Below are positions 9,985 to 22,619 of a stretch of 64,000 nt of DNA, in pieces. How positions within the stretch are numbered: the stretch's first letter is position 1; each line of letters starts with the position of its first letter. A program made the position numbers and the translations under genes. Under the pieces are notes generated by a model, which worked only from the letters and a program-made list of their open reading frames with translations, was not told where the DNA came from and searched no databases. The stretch covers positions 128,082,414-128,146,413 of the forward strand of contig CM057824.1 in assembly GCA_030068075.1 (NCBI GenBank), read 5' to 3'. The stretch is from Paguma larvata. Taxonomy: Eukaryota > Chordata > Mammalia > Carnivora > Viverridae.

Positions 9985-11790
9985 ATAATATCTTTGCTTT
10001 ACTATTTTTAAAAATTGTGGTAAGAACAGTTAATGTGAGATCTATCCTCTTAAAAAATTTTAAGGATACCATACGGTTTTGCACTAAAGGCACAATGTTA
10101 TATAGCAGGTTTCTGGAGCTTGTTCATCTTGCATAAGTGCAACCTTATGCCCATTGTTAGCAGCTCCCTTTTCCTCCTTGTCCAGCCCCGGAAAGCCACC
10201 ATTCCACTCTATGATTCTATGAGTTTGACTATTTAAGAAACTTCATATGAGTGAAATCATGCAGTATTTATTTTTCTGTGACTGGTTTATCTCACTTAGC
10301 TTAATGTCCACAAGGTTCATCCATGTTGTTGCACATTGCAAAATTTCCTTCCTTTATAGAGTAAATAATATTCCATTGCATGTATATACCACATTTTCTT
10401 TATCCATTCATCCATCATGGACATTTAGGTTGTTTCCATATCTTGGCTATTGTGAGCAGTGCTGCAGTGAACATAACAGTGCTAATATATCTCTTTGAGA
10501 TCCTGATTTCAATTCTTTTATGTAAATGCCTGGAAGTGGGACTGCTGGATCATATGGTAGTTTTATTTTCAATTTTTTTGAGGAAACTCCATGCTCTCTT
10601 CCATAGCGGCTGCATTGTTTCGCATTCCCACCAACGGCATTCCAATTTCTCCACATCTTTACAACACTTGTTCTCTTTGTTTTTGTTTCTTTTTTTGATA
10701 ATAATAATCCTAACAAGTGTGAAGCAATATGTTATTGTGGTTTTGATTTTCATTTCCCTGATGATTAGTTATGTTGAACATCCTTTCCCATACCTGTTGG
10801 GCATAGGCCATATGTATATTTTCTGGAATGTCTATTTGGTTCCTTTGCTCACTTTAATGATGTTATATGTTTCTTTGCTGTTGAGTTGTTGTTCTTTATA
10901 TATTTTGGATATTAACCTCTTATCAGATATAGCGTTTGCAAATATTTTTCCTATTGCATAGTCTTCATTTTGCTAATTATTTCCTTTGCTCTACAGAAGC
11001 TTTTTAGCTTGATGTAATCCACTTGTTTATTTTTGCTTTTGTTGCCTATAGTTTTCTTTTTTTTAAATTTTTTAATGTTTATTCATTTCTGAGAGAGAAA
11101 GAGGGAGAGAGGCAGAACATAAGCAGGGGAGTGGGTCAGAGAGAGAGAGGGAGACACAGAATCTGAAGTAGGTTCCAGGCTCTGAGCTGTCAGCACAGAG
11201 CCTGGCGCAGGGCTCAATCCCATGAACCGTGAGATCATGACCTTAGCCGAAGTCAGACACTTAACCAACTGAGCCACCCAGGTGCCCCAATGCCTATACT
11301 TTTCAATATTATATCCAAGAAGTCATTGCCAAGACCAATGTCATGAAGCTTTCTTCTTATGTTTTATTCTGAGAATTTTACAGTTTCAGGCCTTTTAAGT
11401 CTTTAATCCATTTTGAGTTGATTTTTGTGTATGGTGTGAAGTAAGTGTCCAGTTTCCTTCTTTTACATGTGGATATTCATTTTTCCAAAACCATTTCTTG
11501 ATGACTAACTATTCCTTATTGTAAACTCCCTACTTCCCTATCTTGGTACCCTTACTGAAGATCAGTTGACTGGATACATAGGTTTATTTCTGAGGTCTTG
11601 ATTCTCTTCCATTGAATATATGTCTGTATTTATGTCAATACCATACTATTTTAATTATTGTAGCTTTGTAATTTATTTTGAAATCAGGTTATGCTTCCAG
11701 CTATTTTTTTTCCTTGCAAGACCGATTTGGCTATTCAGAGTCCTAGTGGTTCCACATGAATTTTAGAATTATTTTTTCTGTGTCTGGAAA
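9985..11790 (-). mobile_element. Older L1 LINE fragment (3' UTR and ORF2), minus strand
   Basis: Antisense L1 3' UTR (about 10020-10200), then antisense ORF2. The plus strand reads ATCCATGTTGTTGCACATTG, TTTATCCATTCATCCATCAT, TGGACTGCTGGATCATATGG-like text. This is an older subfamily than the L1 at 3.5-6.3 kb. The 193-codon plus ORF at 10380-10961 is only the antisense shadow of ORF2. Confidence 0.88.
11056..11290 (-). mobile_element. CAN-SINE inserted in the L1
   Basis: T-rich tail, GA-rich tract, GTTCCAGGCTCTGAGCTGTC, ACTGAGCCACCCAGGTGCCC. Near-identical target-site duplications TGCCTATAGTTTT (11043-11055) and TGCCTATACTTTT (11291-11303). L1 sequence continues on both sides. Confidence 0.93.
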
Positions 11791-11879
11791 AATAAGAAAA
11801 AGCCATTTAACCTGCTTTGTTTGTAACCTCAGATATGCCATAAATATCTTTCCATGGCTAAAACTATAACAGTATTAAC

Positions 11880-12545
11880 TTTTGTGGTGGTTTCATAATT
11901 CCAATGTGTGGAGGTACTACATGTCATTTTAAAAAGTCCAATTTTTGGGGCGTTCACATCCTTTTTCTTTTACATTATTTACGAATGTGTTAATAAATAT
12001 CCTCAACCATACATCTTGTGAATTTCTGTGGTTATTTATTTGGGGTATATTTCTAAAAATGATATTTTCTACTTTAGAGGAGTATGTGCATATTTAGTTT
12101 TAGGTAATCATGGTAAATTTTCCTCCAGAATTATCCTTGCAGTTTATATCACTTCTGCAGTTCTTGAGATAGCTCAGGTTCCCTCATCTTCACCCAGACT
12201 TCATCTTGTCATTACTTTTCCATCTTTGTTATTTGGGTAGATAAGATATAATATCTTAATTGTTGCTTAATTTGTACTTCCTTTATTACTGATTGAACTA
12301 TTTTACATGTTAAATGCCAATTTGTTTTTCATATTTTATGAATTGCTGGTTATTTGCACACTTTTTTATTGTAACTTTTTTTTTTACTATATTTATAAGA
12401 ACTCTCTCTCTATAGGAATGATGTTAATAACCTTTTATCAAAAAAATGAAAATATTTTCCAGATTATATGTCTTTGGCATATGAAGTTTTTTTTTCTACT
12501 TTGCTGTCTTGACTCACTTTTTTGTGTGGGTTTTCTTTTTGTATA
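11880..12545 (-). mobile_element. Ancient L1-type LINE segment, minus strand
   Basis: Heavily diverged antisense ORF2-like text, including GTGGTTATTTATTTGGGGTA..AAAATGATATTTTCTA and CCTTTATTACTGATTGAACTA. Interrupted at 12546 by younger L1 sequence, and apparently continued beyond 13860. Confidence 0.5.
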
Positions 12546-12756
12546 GCTTTATCAAGATATAATTGGCAAATAAAATTGTGATATATTTAACATGTATAAT
12601 GTGATGATTTGATATATGCATACCTTATAAAATGATTCCTATGATCAAGTTATTTACACCTTACTTACTTCACATGGTTAGCTTTTTTGTATGTGTATGT
12701 AAGATTTCTTAAGATTTATTCCCTTAGCAAATTTCAAGTATACAATGCAATATTAC
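12546..12756 (-). mobile_element. L1 (L1MA-like) 3' UTR fragment, minus strand
   Basis: TTTATCAAGATATAATTGGC..GTATAATGTGATGATTTGAT..ATGCATACC matches the mammalian L1M 3' UTR in reverse. A second, similar 3' UTR starts right after it, so this copy was itself split or truncated by the next insertion. Confidence 0.6.
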
Positions 12757-13855
12757 TATTTTTTAATTTTAATATTTTATTAAAGTGTAATTGGCATACA
12801 ATATTCTATTCATTTCAGGTATACATCACAGTGAGTCAATATTTTGACACAGTCTAAAATGATCCCCAATATAAGTCTAGTTACCATCTGTCATCATACA
12901 AGGTTATTAAAATATTATTGACTATATTCCCTAAGCTGTACATTATATCCCCATGATTTATTTATTTTATAACTGTAAGTTTATACCCTTTGTTCAAACT
13001 CTCCCCATTTCCCCCAACTCCCAGCCTCTGGCTACTACCATTGTAATCTGTTTCTTTCACTTCAACCTTTTTATTTTATTTATTTATTTCACATGTAAGT
13101 GATACAATACAGTATTTATCTTTCTCTGTCTGGCTTACTTCACTTAGCATAATGCCCTGCAAACCAATCCACGTTGTCACAAATGGCAAGATTTCCTTCT
13201 TTTGAATGACTGACAGATATTCCGTGGTATATACTGACAGCATTTTCTTTATCCATTCATGCATCTATAGACACTTAGGTTGTTTTCATACGTTGGCTAT
13301 TGTGAGTAATACTGCAAAGAACATGAGAATGTAGATATCTCTTTGAGACAGTGATTTCATTTCCTTGGGTATATACCAGGAGTAAGATTGTTGGATCATA
13401 TGGTAATTCTATCTTTAATTTTTTGAGAAGCCTCCATACTGTTTTCCATAGTGGCTGTACCACTTTACACTCCTGTCAACAGCTGCTTTTCTCCAGTCCC
13501 TCACCAATATTTGTTATTTCTTGTCTTTTTGATAATGGGCATCCTTCCAGATCTGAGGTGATGTCTCACTGTGGTTTTAGTTTGCATTTGCCTGATGATG
13601 AGTGATGTTGAGGATCTTTTCATATACCTATTGGCCATTTGTATGTCTTCTTTTTATGTGTTTATTTATTTTTTTTGGCTATTGCATGGTAGGAGTTCCT
13701 TGTATATTTTGGATATTAACCCTTTTTAGATATAGAGTTTGCAAATATTTTCTCCCATTCCATATATTGACTTTAATTTCCTTGATTTTTGTCTTTACTG
13801 TGCAGAAACTTTTTAGTTTGTTATGGTCTCACTTGTTTATTTTTTTCTCTTATGT
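12757..13855 (-). mobile_element. L1 LINE fragment (3' UTR and ORF2 end), minus strand
   Basis: A T-rich start, then TTAAAGTGTAATTGGCATAC, GTCTAGTTACCATCTGTC, ATTCCCTAAGCTGTACATTA (L1 3' UTR). From about 13080, antisense ORF2 with SEVSQTEKDKYCI in the minus-strand frame. Ends near 13855, where it gives way to older L1 text. Confidence 0.8.
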
Positions 13856-13859
13856 AAAG

Positions 13860-14545
13860 TTTTTCTAATTAAAAAATTTAATTTTTATGTAGTCACATCA
13901 GTCTTTTTCTTTATGGGTTTTGCCTTTTTAATTATGTATAAAAAGGCTTTTTCCATCTTAAATTTCTATCAAAATACCCTTAGATTTTCTTCTAGTTTAT
14001 AGTTTTTTTCCATTGTTTTTAACTGATTTATAGTTTATTTTGATATAAAGTTGGAGGTATGAATATAACTGTTTCTTTTTAGGAAACCTAATTTATTTAC
14101 TTTTGCATCAATTTTGCACTAATTGAAATACTTGTATTATCATTTACTAGATGTTTAGATCCTTATATACATTGAGTATGTCCTTTCCATTAATAGGTTG
14201 TCCGATGTGGTAGAAATACTGCACAACTTGTTATAATTTTATAATGCATCTTTATATCTTATAGGAAAAGTTCCCTCTTATTAGTCTTTGTTTTCACAAG
14301 TTTTAAAATGAAATTGAGTCTTCTTATCAAGTTTCAAAGCAAAACTTTCAGATTTGATTGGAATTGTATTAAATTCATAGATTTATTTGGAGAAATCTGA
14401 TCTATTTATGATATAGACACTTCCTATCCAGAAACATGACAATCACTACATTTTTTAATTTGTCTCTCATATTCATCAGTAAAATGTGCATTTTTCTTCT
14501 CTTGAGCCTTGCATTTTGCTCTATTGTTTGTTTAGCTGTCTTCCT
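13860..14545 (-). mobile_element. Ancient L1-type LINE segment continuing, minus strand
   Basis: Diverged antisense ORF2, for example GATTGGAATTGTATTAAATT then TAGATTTATTTGG, followed by a TTCCTATCCAGAAACATGAC stretch matching the usual GATTCTTCCAATCCATGAGC position. Likely the other half of the copy seen at 11880-12545. Confidence 0.55.
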
Positions 14546-15619
14546 TCATTATATCAAGAGTAGAACTTTATAGATAGTTGCTTTTCGCAACATTAAGTTA
14601 CCAGCTCCTCAACTCCACCACTATATCACTCTGGGATTTGCTATTTACCTGCTCAGTTTCACCAGTTAGTAGCAAATTTGGCAATTTCTGCATTAACTGG
14701 AAGTTTGCATGAAGTCACACGGTCATGGGAGAATGGCATTTCGGCAGTGAGAGAGGGAAAATTCCAGTTGTTTTTCCTTCGTCTTTTCTTGGTCTAGTGT
14801 TCAATTAGTTCCTGAGATAAATTGTTCTGGCTCACATGCTGCAATTTTATGGTGACTACAGGGTGTGAGCTGAGCAAAGAGGAAGGTTCCTATGACTACT
14901 TGTCTCCCAGGAGAGGCTTCGTTCTACCATTATAGGTCCATTCTTTTGGTTTAAGGCTCTGTCTCCAACACAATGAAAATAACTCTCTGAGAAATAACTC
15001 CTTATACTGTTATAACCTAGTAACACTTTAATTAGATTATTTCCATTTGGACTGCTATATAAGAGAAAGATCTTGACCATGATGAGACACTGGGTATATA
15101 AGTTTTAATAGTGGTACCAAAAATAGGTAACTGGAAGGGTGGACTCTGGTAGAGGGCTGGAGGTGGTAAAGAGATATCATAAAATTACAAAGTTGGAGGA
15201 AAAGATAAGGTCTTTTGAGGAGAGATGATAGTAATGAAAAGTTAGGAGAGCTTAGAAAATGAAACTTCCTTTTATGTCTCTAGCTTGTCTTGCCAAATTG
15301 TCTAGAAAAATTGCATGAGGAATAGAGGAATAAAGGGGGTGGAGGTTATAGCTGCTTTTACAGTAAGATCCATTAAGTTTCCTTCCCACTAGTGCAATCT
15401 CAGCCGACAGAAGGCAGGGTTATTATTGCTAAAAAGCAAGCCAGCAGCAGGGATCCTACTACGGATAGAATTCTGCTATCATCAATGCAATCATTTTTAG
15501 TGACACATTGAAATAAACATCCAGGTCAGAGTTACTTTTTAAAGTCTCTTTTTTCCCCACTGTAATCATTAGGATAATCATTCAATACTGTATTTTCTAA
15601 TAAAATATCACCATTTCAT
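14546..15619. other. Unassigned DNA, possibly a decayed LTR element up to about 15.2 kb
   Basis: The stretch 14640-15130 ends in TTTTAATAGTGGTACCAAAA, which faintly resembles the LTR/internal junction of MaLR-type elements, but I cannot fix LTR ends. The 74-codon minus ORF at 14856-15080 has no known relatives that I recognise. Beyond 15200 it is unique. Confidence 0.3.
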
Positions 15620-16260
15620 CTGCCTAGTAATCTATGTGGCGTCATTACTGATGCGACAAAAAAAAGTCACTTCCAAGCACCTACATTTCATGTGCAGCAC
15701 ACACAGCTGCCACTTGAAGCTCAGCTCACAATCAATTTGATAAGTCAATCAATTTTCATTTTGTCTTCATCTCCTAGGTAACCAGAGCATGCATCCAGAC
15801 CCTTGCCAAGAGAGAACATTTAAAAAGTAATATGTATTCATAATCGGTTTTCTTCTAACACTGACTTAATAGAAAACCAAGGAGCTAAGCATGCAGTATT
15901 TTAAATCACAGTAACACAAATTTTCTTTGATTCTGGAGAGAGAGCTTGAAGAGAAACATACCCTAGAATATAATATCATTATATTTCAGCTTCTTATGTT
16001 ATATCAAGAACAAAACTGCACCACCTGCTATGTCTATTATGTGTTTAATGTGAATAACAAGCATCTAACTGCCGGTTATTAAAACAAATCATAAGCCATC
16101 TGACATTACACTTATAACCCGTCCCATGCTTCATGACTCTGAGAAAGACACAATTTGGAGCGGGGGCAGTTGCGTTGGGGCAAACCTTTTGATGTGAATA
16201 CAAAGCATCTGGCCCCAAAGGAAGTCATTTATCTGCCTCCAAATCCCTGAAAAAAAAAAG
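15620..16260. other. Unique stretch, candidate conserved non-coding element
   Basis: About 640 bp free of recognisable repeats, with balanced composition and several short palindromic or AT-core motifs (AATCAATTTGATAAGTC, GAGCATGCATCCAGACC, TAAGCATGCAG). No ORF of note. Candidate status is inferred from composition only. Confidence 0.25.
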
Positions 16261-17025
16261 TATTATGTAAAATATAACTGTAAAACAGTATTATTGGCAC
16301 AATGTAAAAGACAAAAATTTTTAGCAGTTGCAAAAGGCATTAAGTTTTGCCTTACTTGAATCCTCTTGCTGTGTGAAGTCATGAGAAAAATGGAATATTT
16401 GCTGTTTTTAGGAGTAACTCACATCTAGGAAGTCATGGATCTTGCTAACTTTGTTGATACAGTGTGACATTCAAATTCCACTGACTGCACAAGCTTCAAG
16501 TTCAGCTGGGCCTACCCTGTCTACCTGGACACAGGTTGGCTTATTGGCTGTTATTTCCTATGGGAAGTTTTAACCCATGCCTTGCAAAGGTTCAATACTA
16601 AAGATACTTGAAGAATGTACATGTAAATATACACTGGAGAGAGGTAATGTTTGTTGGAATTGAGAAAAGGAAGAATATGAAAATAGTAGGAATGAGGTTA
16701 TTAGTCCATGACTTTTTGTGTTATAAATATTGGTTTTGCTTCAGTATTGTGAGGGATTTGGAAGGTATTTAAGGTCCTGGTTCTATATCCAAGAACAAGA
16801 TGAGGGCAAATATTGGAAACTGCATTCTCTTATGAGAACACCACATGCCTAAAAATCTGTCTTGACTCCTTTAGGACCCTTCAGTGAGAACTTGAAAACT
16901 CACTCATTTCTCTTTAGCCCTCATCTGTAAAATGAAGGGTGTTGATGAAGGGACCACTGAGTTTGCTCCAAGTCTAAAATTCCATGGATTTATCTAATAG
17001 ACTATGAGCACTTTAGGATTTCCTT

Positions 17026-17085
17026 CTATATATATGTATCTGTGTATATATGTATATATTTGTATATATATGCCCATAGATATTT
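17026..17085. repeat. (TATG/TA)n simple repeat
   Basis: Repeated TATATATGTATCTGTGTATA-like text, about 60 bp, imperfect. Confidence 0.7.
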
Positions 17086-17504
17086 GTATAGACTATTTAA
17101 AATGCCCTTAAACTCTGAAGAACATATAACTATGTCAAAAAACCAAGATATAATAACAAAACAAAAACAAACAATGCCATGTGTTTGTATGTGAATCTGC
17201 TTGAGTTTATTTCTTATCAACCTGAAATGAAAGAGCCAATCTGAAGTGAAAGACAGCCTGGGACCCTTGTTAAACATTTCTGGAAACTTCTTTCTTCTTC
17301 TTAGTAAACATAACAAGAGACCCTCCCTGCTAACCATAACAAGAGACAGTGTAGACTCAAATTTAATAAGACCTTTGTCTCCTACAGAGCTCTTTGAGGC
17401 TCCCCTCTGGTCCTTGCTGAGAAGAATAACAGTCAGAATATAAGACTTTGAAAAGTCTTATTTTATCAGGATTCAGGCCTTCTAAATCTCACAAAATGTC
17501 ATTG

Positions 17505-17615
17505 TCATATACCCTATAAATATAAAATATACAAATATAAATATAAAAACATCCTATAATTATAAAATATAAAATAATTTTATTAAATATACAAATATGT
17601 AAAATTAAAAATATA
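17505..17615. repeat. AT-rich low-complexity tract
   Basis: Imperfect repeats of AAATATAAAATATACAAATAT type over about 110 bp. Confidence 0.7.
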
Positions 17616-17641
17616 TATTCCTTTACTTTTCCTCTCCTCTA

Positions 17642-17690
17642 GGTCTCTGTCTCTCTGTGTCTCTCTGTCTCTGTCTCTGTCTTTCTGTAT
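17642..17690. repeat. (TCTCTG)n simple repeat
   Basis: Imperfect GTCTCTGTCTCTCTGTGTC units, about 50 bp. Confidence 0.75.
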
Positions 17691-18472
17691 TTCTACAGTT
17701 AGCTATAATGCTAAGAATCGCTGTAAGTTGCATGTTTTGGAAGCTGAAGAACTTTTCCTACCAACTGCTATATAGACCTTTTATATCTTTTTTTTTTTTC
17801 CTGGAGAAAACAAGAGGGTTGCGTTCAGCTAGCATGCTGGTATGTAAGAATATTTAGTTATGCCGTTATACACTATATACTAACATTTCCACTATAGTTC
17901 CAAATAGTTTAGATGATTTTCAGTGCTGAATTTAAGCATGTTGGATTCTAGACATATAAATTGGATACAAAGTTGATAATTAACCCTAAGAGATTTTTAA
18001 TTTGATGTTCTCGAGGGAATCATGCTCTTGAATAATATTAAATCCCAGGTTTCATGCAGCTGGGTGGATTCTTGGCTCAGCTGTCACCACCAACTTAATT
18101 CTTTCTAAGTGTTCCTACATCTTTGGGTCTCTTCCTTAATGTTCAGAGCCTTGCTTAAAAACAATTGACCAATCAAGCCTAGGTTTCCTGCTTGTGACCT
18201 AACTGCAGAAGTGTTGGGAGAACGAGTGAATCTCTTTCAGTTCTAAAGTGAGATGCAAGGCCCTAGATCTCATTTCCTTGTGCAGACCTCCAAGTGAGGT
18301 GACAGTATCCGGGACATTTGGTGCTCGAGATCTTTGTACTCCGGCAACATGATTACCTGATTACCTCACCAGAGCTTCTGCTGAACTTAATGACTTGTTA
18401 ATACTTGTATATGTTATGTGGCATCTGATTTGGTTCTCTTCCTCATCATCATTTTATTTGCTCTGCAGAAGC

Positions 18473-18660
18473 TCCCTCATATTCCCCCCCCCTTTTTTGA
18501 GAGAGAGAGCAAACATGTGCTCAAGTGGGAGAAGAAAAAGGGAGAGAGAGAGAGGATCTTAAGCAGGCTGTACACTGGGCTGGATCTCACATCCACAAGA
18601 TCATGACCTGAGCCGAAATCAAGAGTTGGACACTTAACTGACTGAGCCACCCAGGAGCCC
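18473..18660 (-). mobile_element. CAN-SINE, older variant, minus strand
   Basis: C/T run, GAGAGAGAGAGCAAACATGTG, GATCTTAAGCAGGCTG, AAGATCATGACCTGAGCCG, AATCAAGAGTTGGACACTTA, ACTGAGCCACCCAGGAGCCC. Flanks CTGCAGAAGC (18463-18472) and CTGCAGAGGC (18661-18670) form a 10-bp near-perfect target-site duplication. The AATCAAGAGTTGGACAC segment marks an older subtype than the others. Confidence 0.85.
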
Positions 18661-18671
18661 CTGCAGAGGCC

Positions 18672-18692
18672 TTTTTTTTTTTTTTTTTTTAA
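18672..18692. repeat. Poly(T) run
   Basis: About 20 consecutive T directly after the right target-site duplication of the SINE. Confidence 0.85.
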
Positions 18693-21600
18693 ACTATGCT
18701 CCCATGCTACCTGTCTTCAAAAGTCTAATTCAAATGCCGTCAGCGGTATTAAGGTTTTAGTCTTCTCCAAGCCAGAAAAAAAAATCTTTTTGAAAAGATC
18801 ACCATCGTTGGTAAATTGAAGTGCAGAATGTAAAATATACTCCCAAGGATGGGAAAAAATGAGACTACAGTAAAGATACTCTCTCAAGAGAGGAAAAAAC
18901 TAAGCAATAATGTTTCTCCTTTGAGAATCCGCACCTTCCTGAGGCACTTATTTCCTTCTAGCTTTTGCTAAGGTTATCAGTGGTCATGTTTTATCCCTGT
19001 TCGTAGATGTAATGCAACTTGAGGGCAGAAACCTGTGTCTGATTATCTTGGGATCCTCTGCAGGACCCAGTATAGTGAATTCGCAAGCAGCAGCTGCTCA
19101 GTCTAGAGAAGGAGACAGTGACATAAATCTAGACAGGAAGCACACCATGCTAAGTGGCATGGGAAAAGTAAGTAAGAGGCACAGTGGGGACACAAATGGG
19201 GACCCTAGGGAATCAGGTCAACTCTTGGGGACCAGGAAGAGCATCTTGGGGATATTTGAACTGGGAATTGAAGACCGAGTGCATTTTTGCCAAGTGGACA
19301 AGGAAGTATTTAGATTTTATCTTTAATATGAGGAAGAACTTTTTAATAATAAATGCTCTCCAACAAAGACTGAAACACCTCATGAAGTCATGAACCTGGA
19401 GGTGTTTAATCAGAGGCCACTTGACTACATTTATGGAAATTTATTCACCCCTTAGATGAGGCCTCTGAGGACCTAAAAAATCTGAATTTATATGATTCCT
19501 ACCATAAAATTCTGGAGGAATTTAAAAATTAAAAAAATGATTTGAGTAGAGAATTTTTACAACTAAGCATATATGTAACAAAAAAAATCAACCTAAAAGC
19601 ATATTTTGACTTGTAGAAACATATTTTTTATTCTGAGAGAAAAACATGAAGAATTATTTTTATAACCAGAACACTGAACAAATGAGACTACCAGTGTCAA
19701 TTATAAAGCAATTTCAGTTTTGTTTTCCACCTTTTCTTTAAATCCATCCTATGAGACTAGTTTCTCTGCTTCCTCTGGAGAAAATCTCAGGTTGCTGTGG
19801 TTTTCCAAGTAATCTCATTTCAGTCATTGGTATGTCTAAGTATTTGTAATAATCAAGTAATTTTGCTTCAAAATCAAAGCTTCACTCCTTCCCCATGGGA
19901 GGTTTTTGAAGTCCAGAACTTACATGAAGGGAGTGGGGATGGCCAACTTCTTCTCATTCTCCCACCTTGCTTTCTACCTCTCCTCCATTTTCGTGCTATG
20001 TTTCTGTCTCCACCAGGATCATACAGAGGATGGGAGCAAGACTACTAGATTAGTCTTGTCCTCAGCATTCTTTGTGTTTGGCGGATGGAAAATGGCGGGA
20101 TATAGGTGTTTTGTAGAGCTCCCTTCAGCCAGGGATCTCTCCCTTGCATTTTCTTGACATGGATGGTCAATCTCTAGCTGGCCATGTTGGGAGACATATA
20201 TCAACCTCTGCAAATGGACCTTTTGAATCTCTTTTCGTCATTGTCAGGTTGAGGAGAGAAACACTCTCTGTTCTTCTCTGTAGGAAGAAATGCAGAAACA
20301 ACCACTCTAACATTTTTTTTTGGAAGAAATTTTCTTTCAAATATCTAGTTTCAGCCTCTTAAACACTTAATGTGGGTGCTAAAATAAAAGTTGCAAAATT
20401 GCATTTTGACTGTCTCCTTTTCAAATATTGTTAGGTTTCAGTAGTCTAGCAACTCAGTTTGGAACATGATAATAAAGAATATTTTTGACATAGGGCCTCA
20501 GTCATAACTGACACTGAATCCTCTTTTAGGATCTTCCTAAGCAAACCACTGATGTGAACTCCAGTAGATATTTGCTGAATGTGTAGAATTGTTTCTTGGT
20601 CTGCAGGACATATGTGACTATAATACAGCTCTAATAGGGTTATAGTCTTAAGTTATTTTGGGGTAGGGAGTTTCTTCTGCTTGTCTTTCCTGGTTCCCTG
20701 AAGTCCTGTGTGAACTTTGGTAATATATGTTACTTACCTGGGCCAGAATCTAATTAGCTACTATTGCTGCTCCCATTCGTGTCTCTTGTTCCAGGAACTC
20801 ACTTTTTCTCATCTGTATTTTTGCCATGATATCATTCAAATAAAAGAAATGCATTAGCTCTTCCTCTCTTGTGAACTTTAAAAGATTCCTTGGAGAATGG
20901 CAAAAAGGTTCACCTGATTTTCTACAAAGTATTTTTCCTCATTCTATGGAAAAAGGGCTTCCTTAGCTTCCCCACACCGATAATAAATTATTAAAGAGGT
21001 CTCATGGGCAAGAAAGGGAAATGTGGTTCTGTTGACAGCCCTGTGACAAATACTCATATTAATTATAAAAAATAACAGGGGTGAAAGTTCAAAATCCAAA
21101 CCTTGCTCTCAAAACTGCTTTTTTTTTCTGCGATAGGTTTCAGCTTTCAACATTGAGCTTCTTGAAAAATAGACTGCAACCTGATCCTAAAGATTAGTTT
21201 AGCATACTCTAGTTTTTGCTTTGGATTTTAAAGAGGAAAAAAAAAAACCCAAATGAGATCATAGTAATAATAATAAAAATAGTAAAAATAATAATAATGG
21301 TAATACAAATTAAAAAGTAATAATCGAGTGTGTGGTAGAAGCAGAGCCCAGGATTAGGTCAGGGAAACGAGAAGCTATTTACAAGCATAGGGCCTAGGCT
21401 ACCATCTAACATGGAAGGAAGGTGTGGAAGTACAGGGCTTGTGGCCAGAGACTACAGAACAAATTCAGGGTAAGGTAGGGCAGAGCACACAAACAAAAGC
21501 CAAAGTCAGACTATACCTGATTGAAAACCAGAGGTCATTTTCAGTTAATAGAGGCAAGAGTATATGTGAACGAAGGCCAACCAATTCAGGGAATTTTGAT

Positions 21601-22326
21601 AACAATTTGATAACATGCCAGGCTTCAGTTTTATTGGCCTTGCTGCATACACGGGGAACTTTCCTGGGCATGTTTAAGGAGCCCATGAGGCGCTAGGCAA
21701 ATGGCCCATGAGGATGTCTTTCTTTTTGTTATAAATACAGTGTAATGACATGCCTCATTTACCGGTTAAAGCCATAATAGCTTATTCAGATCCATCATGC
21801 TAAGGATTACTCAGGGACTGTTGAATAGACACTTGTTTCTGCTGCCAGCAAATACATTTAGTCCTCCTGTTACAGTATATTACATCTCGATATGTTGTTT
21901 CTTCATGGGTTGTTAAAAAGGCCTAGGTAGGAAAGAGAAAATTCATGCCATGCAATTGGCCTCATCCTCCCATTGATTATCACCCCCAATCCTATCATCA
22001 TCGTCCATTTCTTTGAAAAAGAAAAGCAAAAGCAAATTTGATAATTATAAAATATGTCACTGTGATAGAAAACATCTGGATATAGTTTCTTTTCCGTGAG
22101 TATAGCACACCAGTTTATGATTCCATCCATATTCTCCTCTATTATTTTCTAGACATGTCAAATTATATGAATTAAATGACTAAAACTTAATAGCCCTAAC
22201 TATTTTTCCTTCTTAAAGATTACTTTTCCATACTACTTCTAAAACTAGTATAGAAATGATTTCCAACAGATAAAGTCCTAGTCCTAAGGAGCGCTTGGTT
22301 CTAATTTCCTTCAGTTTTCTTTATTT
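18693..22326. other. Mostly unique DNA, some ancient repeat debris at 19.0-19.4 kb
   Basis: At 19005-19095 the text TTGAGGGCAGAAACCTGTGT..CAGGACCCAGTATAGTG resembles an L2 3' end (plus). At 19320-19430, AGGAAGAACTTTTTAATAAT..GAGGTGTTTAATCAGAGGCC resembles another ancient dispersed repeat that I cannot name firmly. ORFs of 104, 83 and 90 codons here (19012, 19797, 21424) show no family features. Confidence 0.4.
21262..21322. repeat. (TAA)n simple repeat
   Basis: Imperfect TAATAATAATAAAAATAG units. Confidence 0.75.
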
Positions 22327-22337
22327 TAACTTTATTA

Positions 22338-22608
22338 TATTTTTTCTCCAAGTTTTATGTAAATTCCAGCCAGTTAACATACAGTGCAATATGAGTTTCA
22401 GGTGTAGGATTTAGTGATTCATCACTTACATACAACACCTAGTACTCGTTCCAACAAGTGCCCTCCTTAATGCCCATCACCCATTTAGCCCGTCCCCCAC
22501 CCACCTCCTTGCATCTACCCTCAGTTTGTTCTCCATAGTTAAGAGTCTGTGTCCTGGTTTGCTTCCCTCCCCCCACCCTCCCCGTGTTTATTTGTTTTGT
22601 TTCTTAAA
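22338..22608 (-). mobile_element. L1 3' end fragment, minus strand
   Basis: Antisense L1 3' UTR with CCAACAAGTGCCCTCCTTAA and CCCTCAGTTTGTTCTC; 5'-truncated before ORF2. Probable 11-bp target-site duplication TAACTTTATTA (22327-22337) and TAACTTTGTTA (22609-22619). Confidence 0.85.
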
Positions 22609-22619
22609 TAACTTTGTTA

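Larger units (their letters stand above)
16261..18462. other. Unique DNA with simple repeats
   Basis: No exon recognised. It contains AT-rich simple repeats listed separately. The 103-codon minus ORF at 17026-17337 starts in a TA-rich tract and is not gene-like. Confidence 0.4.

Noticed and set aside
10380..10961. 193-codon plus-strand ORF with hydrophobic segments
   Set aside because: It is the antisense of L1 ORF2; antisense L1 is T-rich and yields Leu/Phe/Ile-rich pseudo-membrane proteins.
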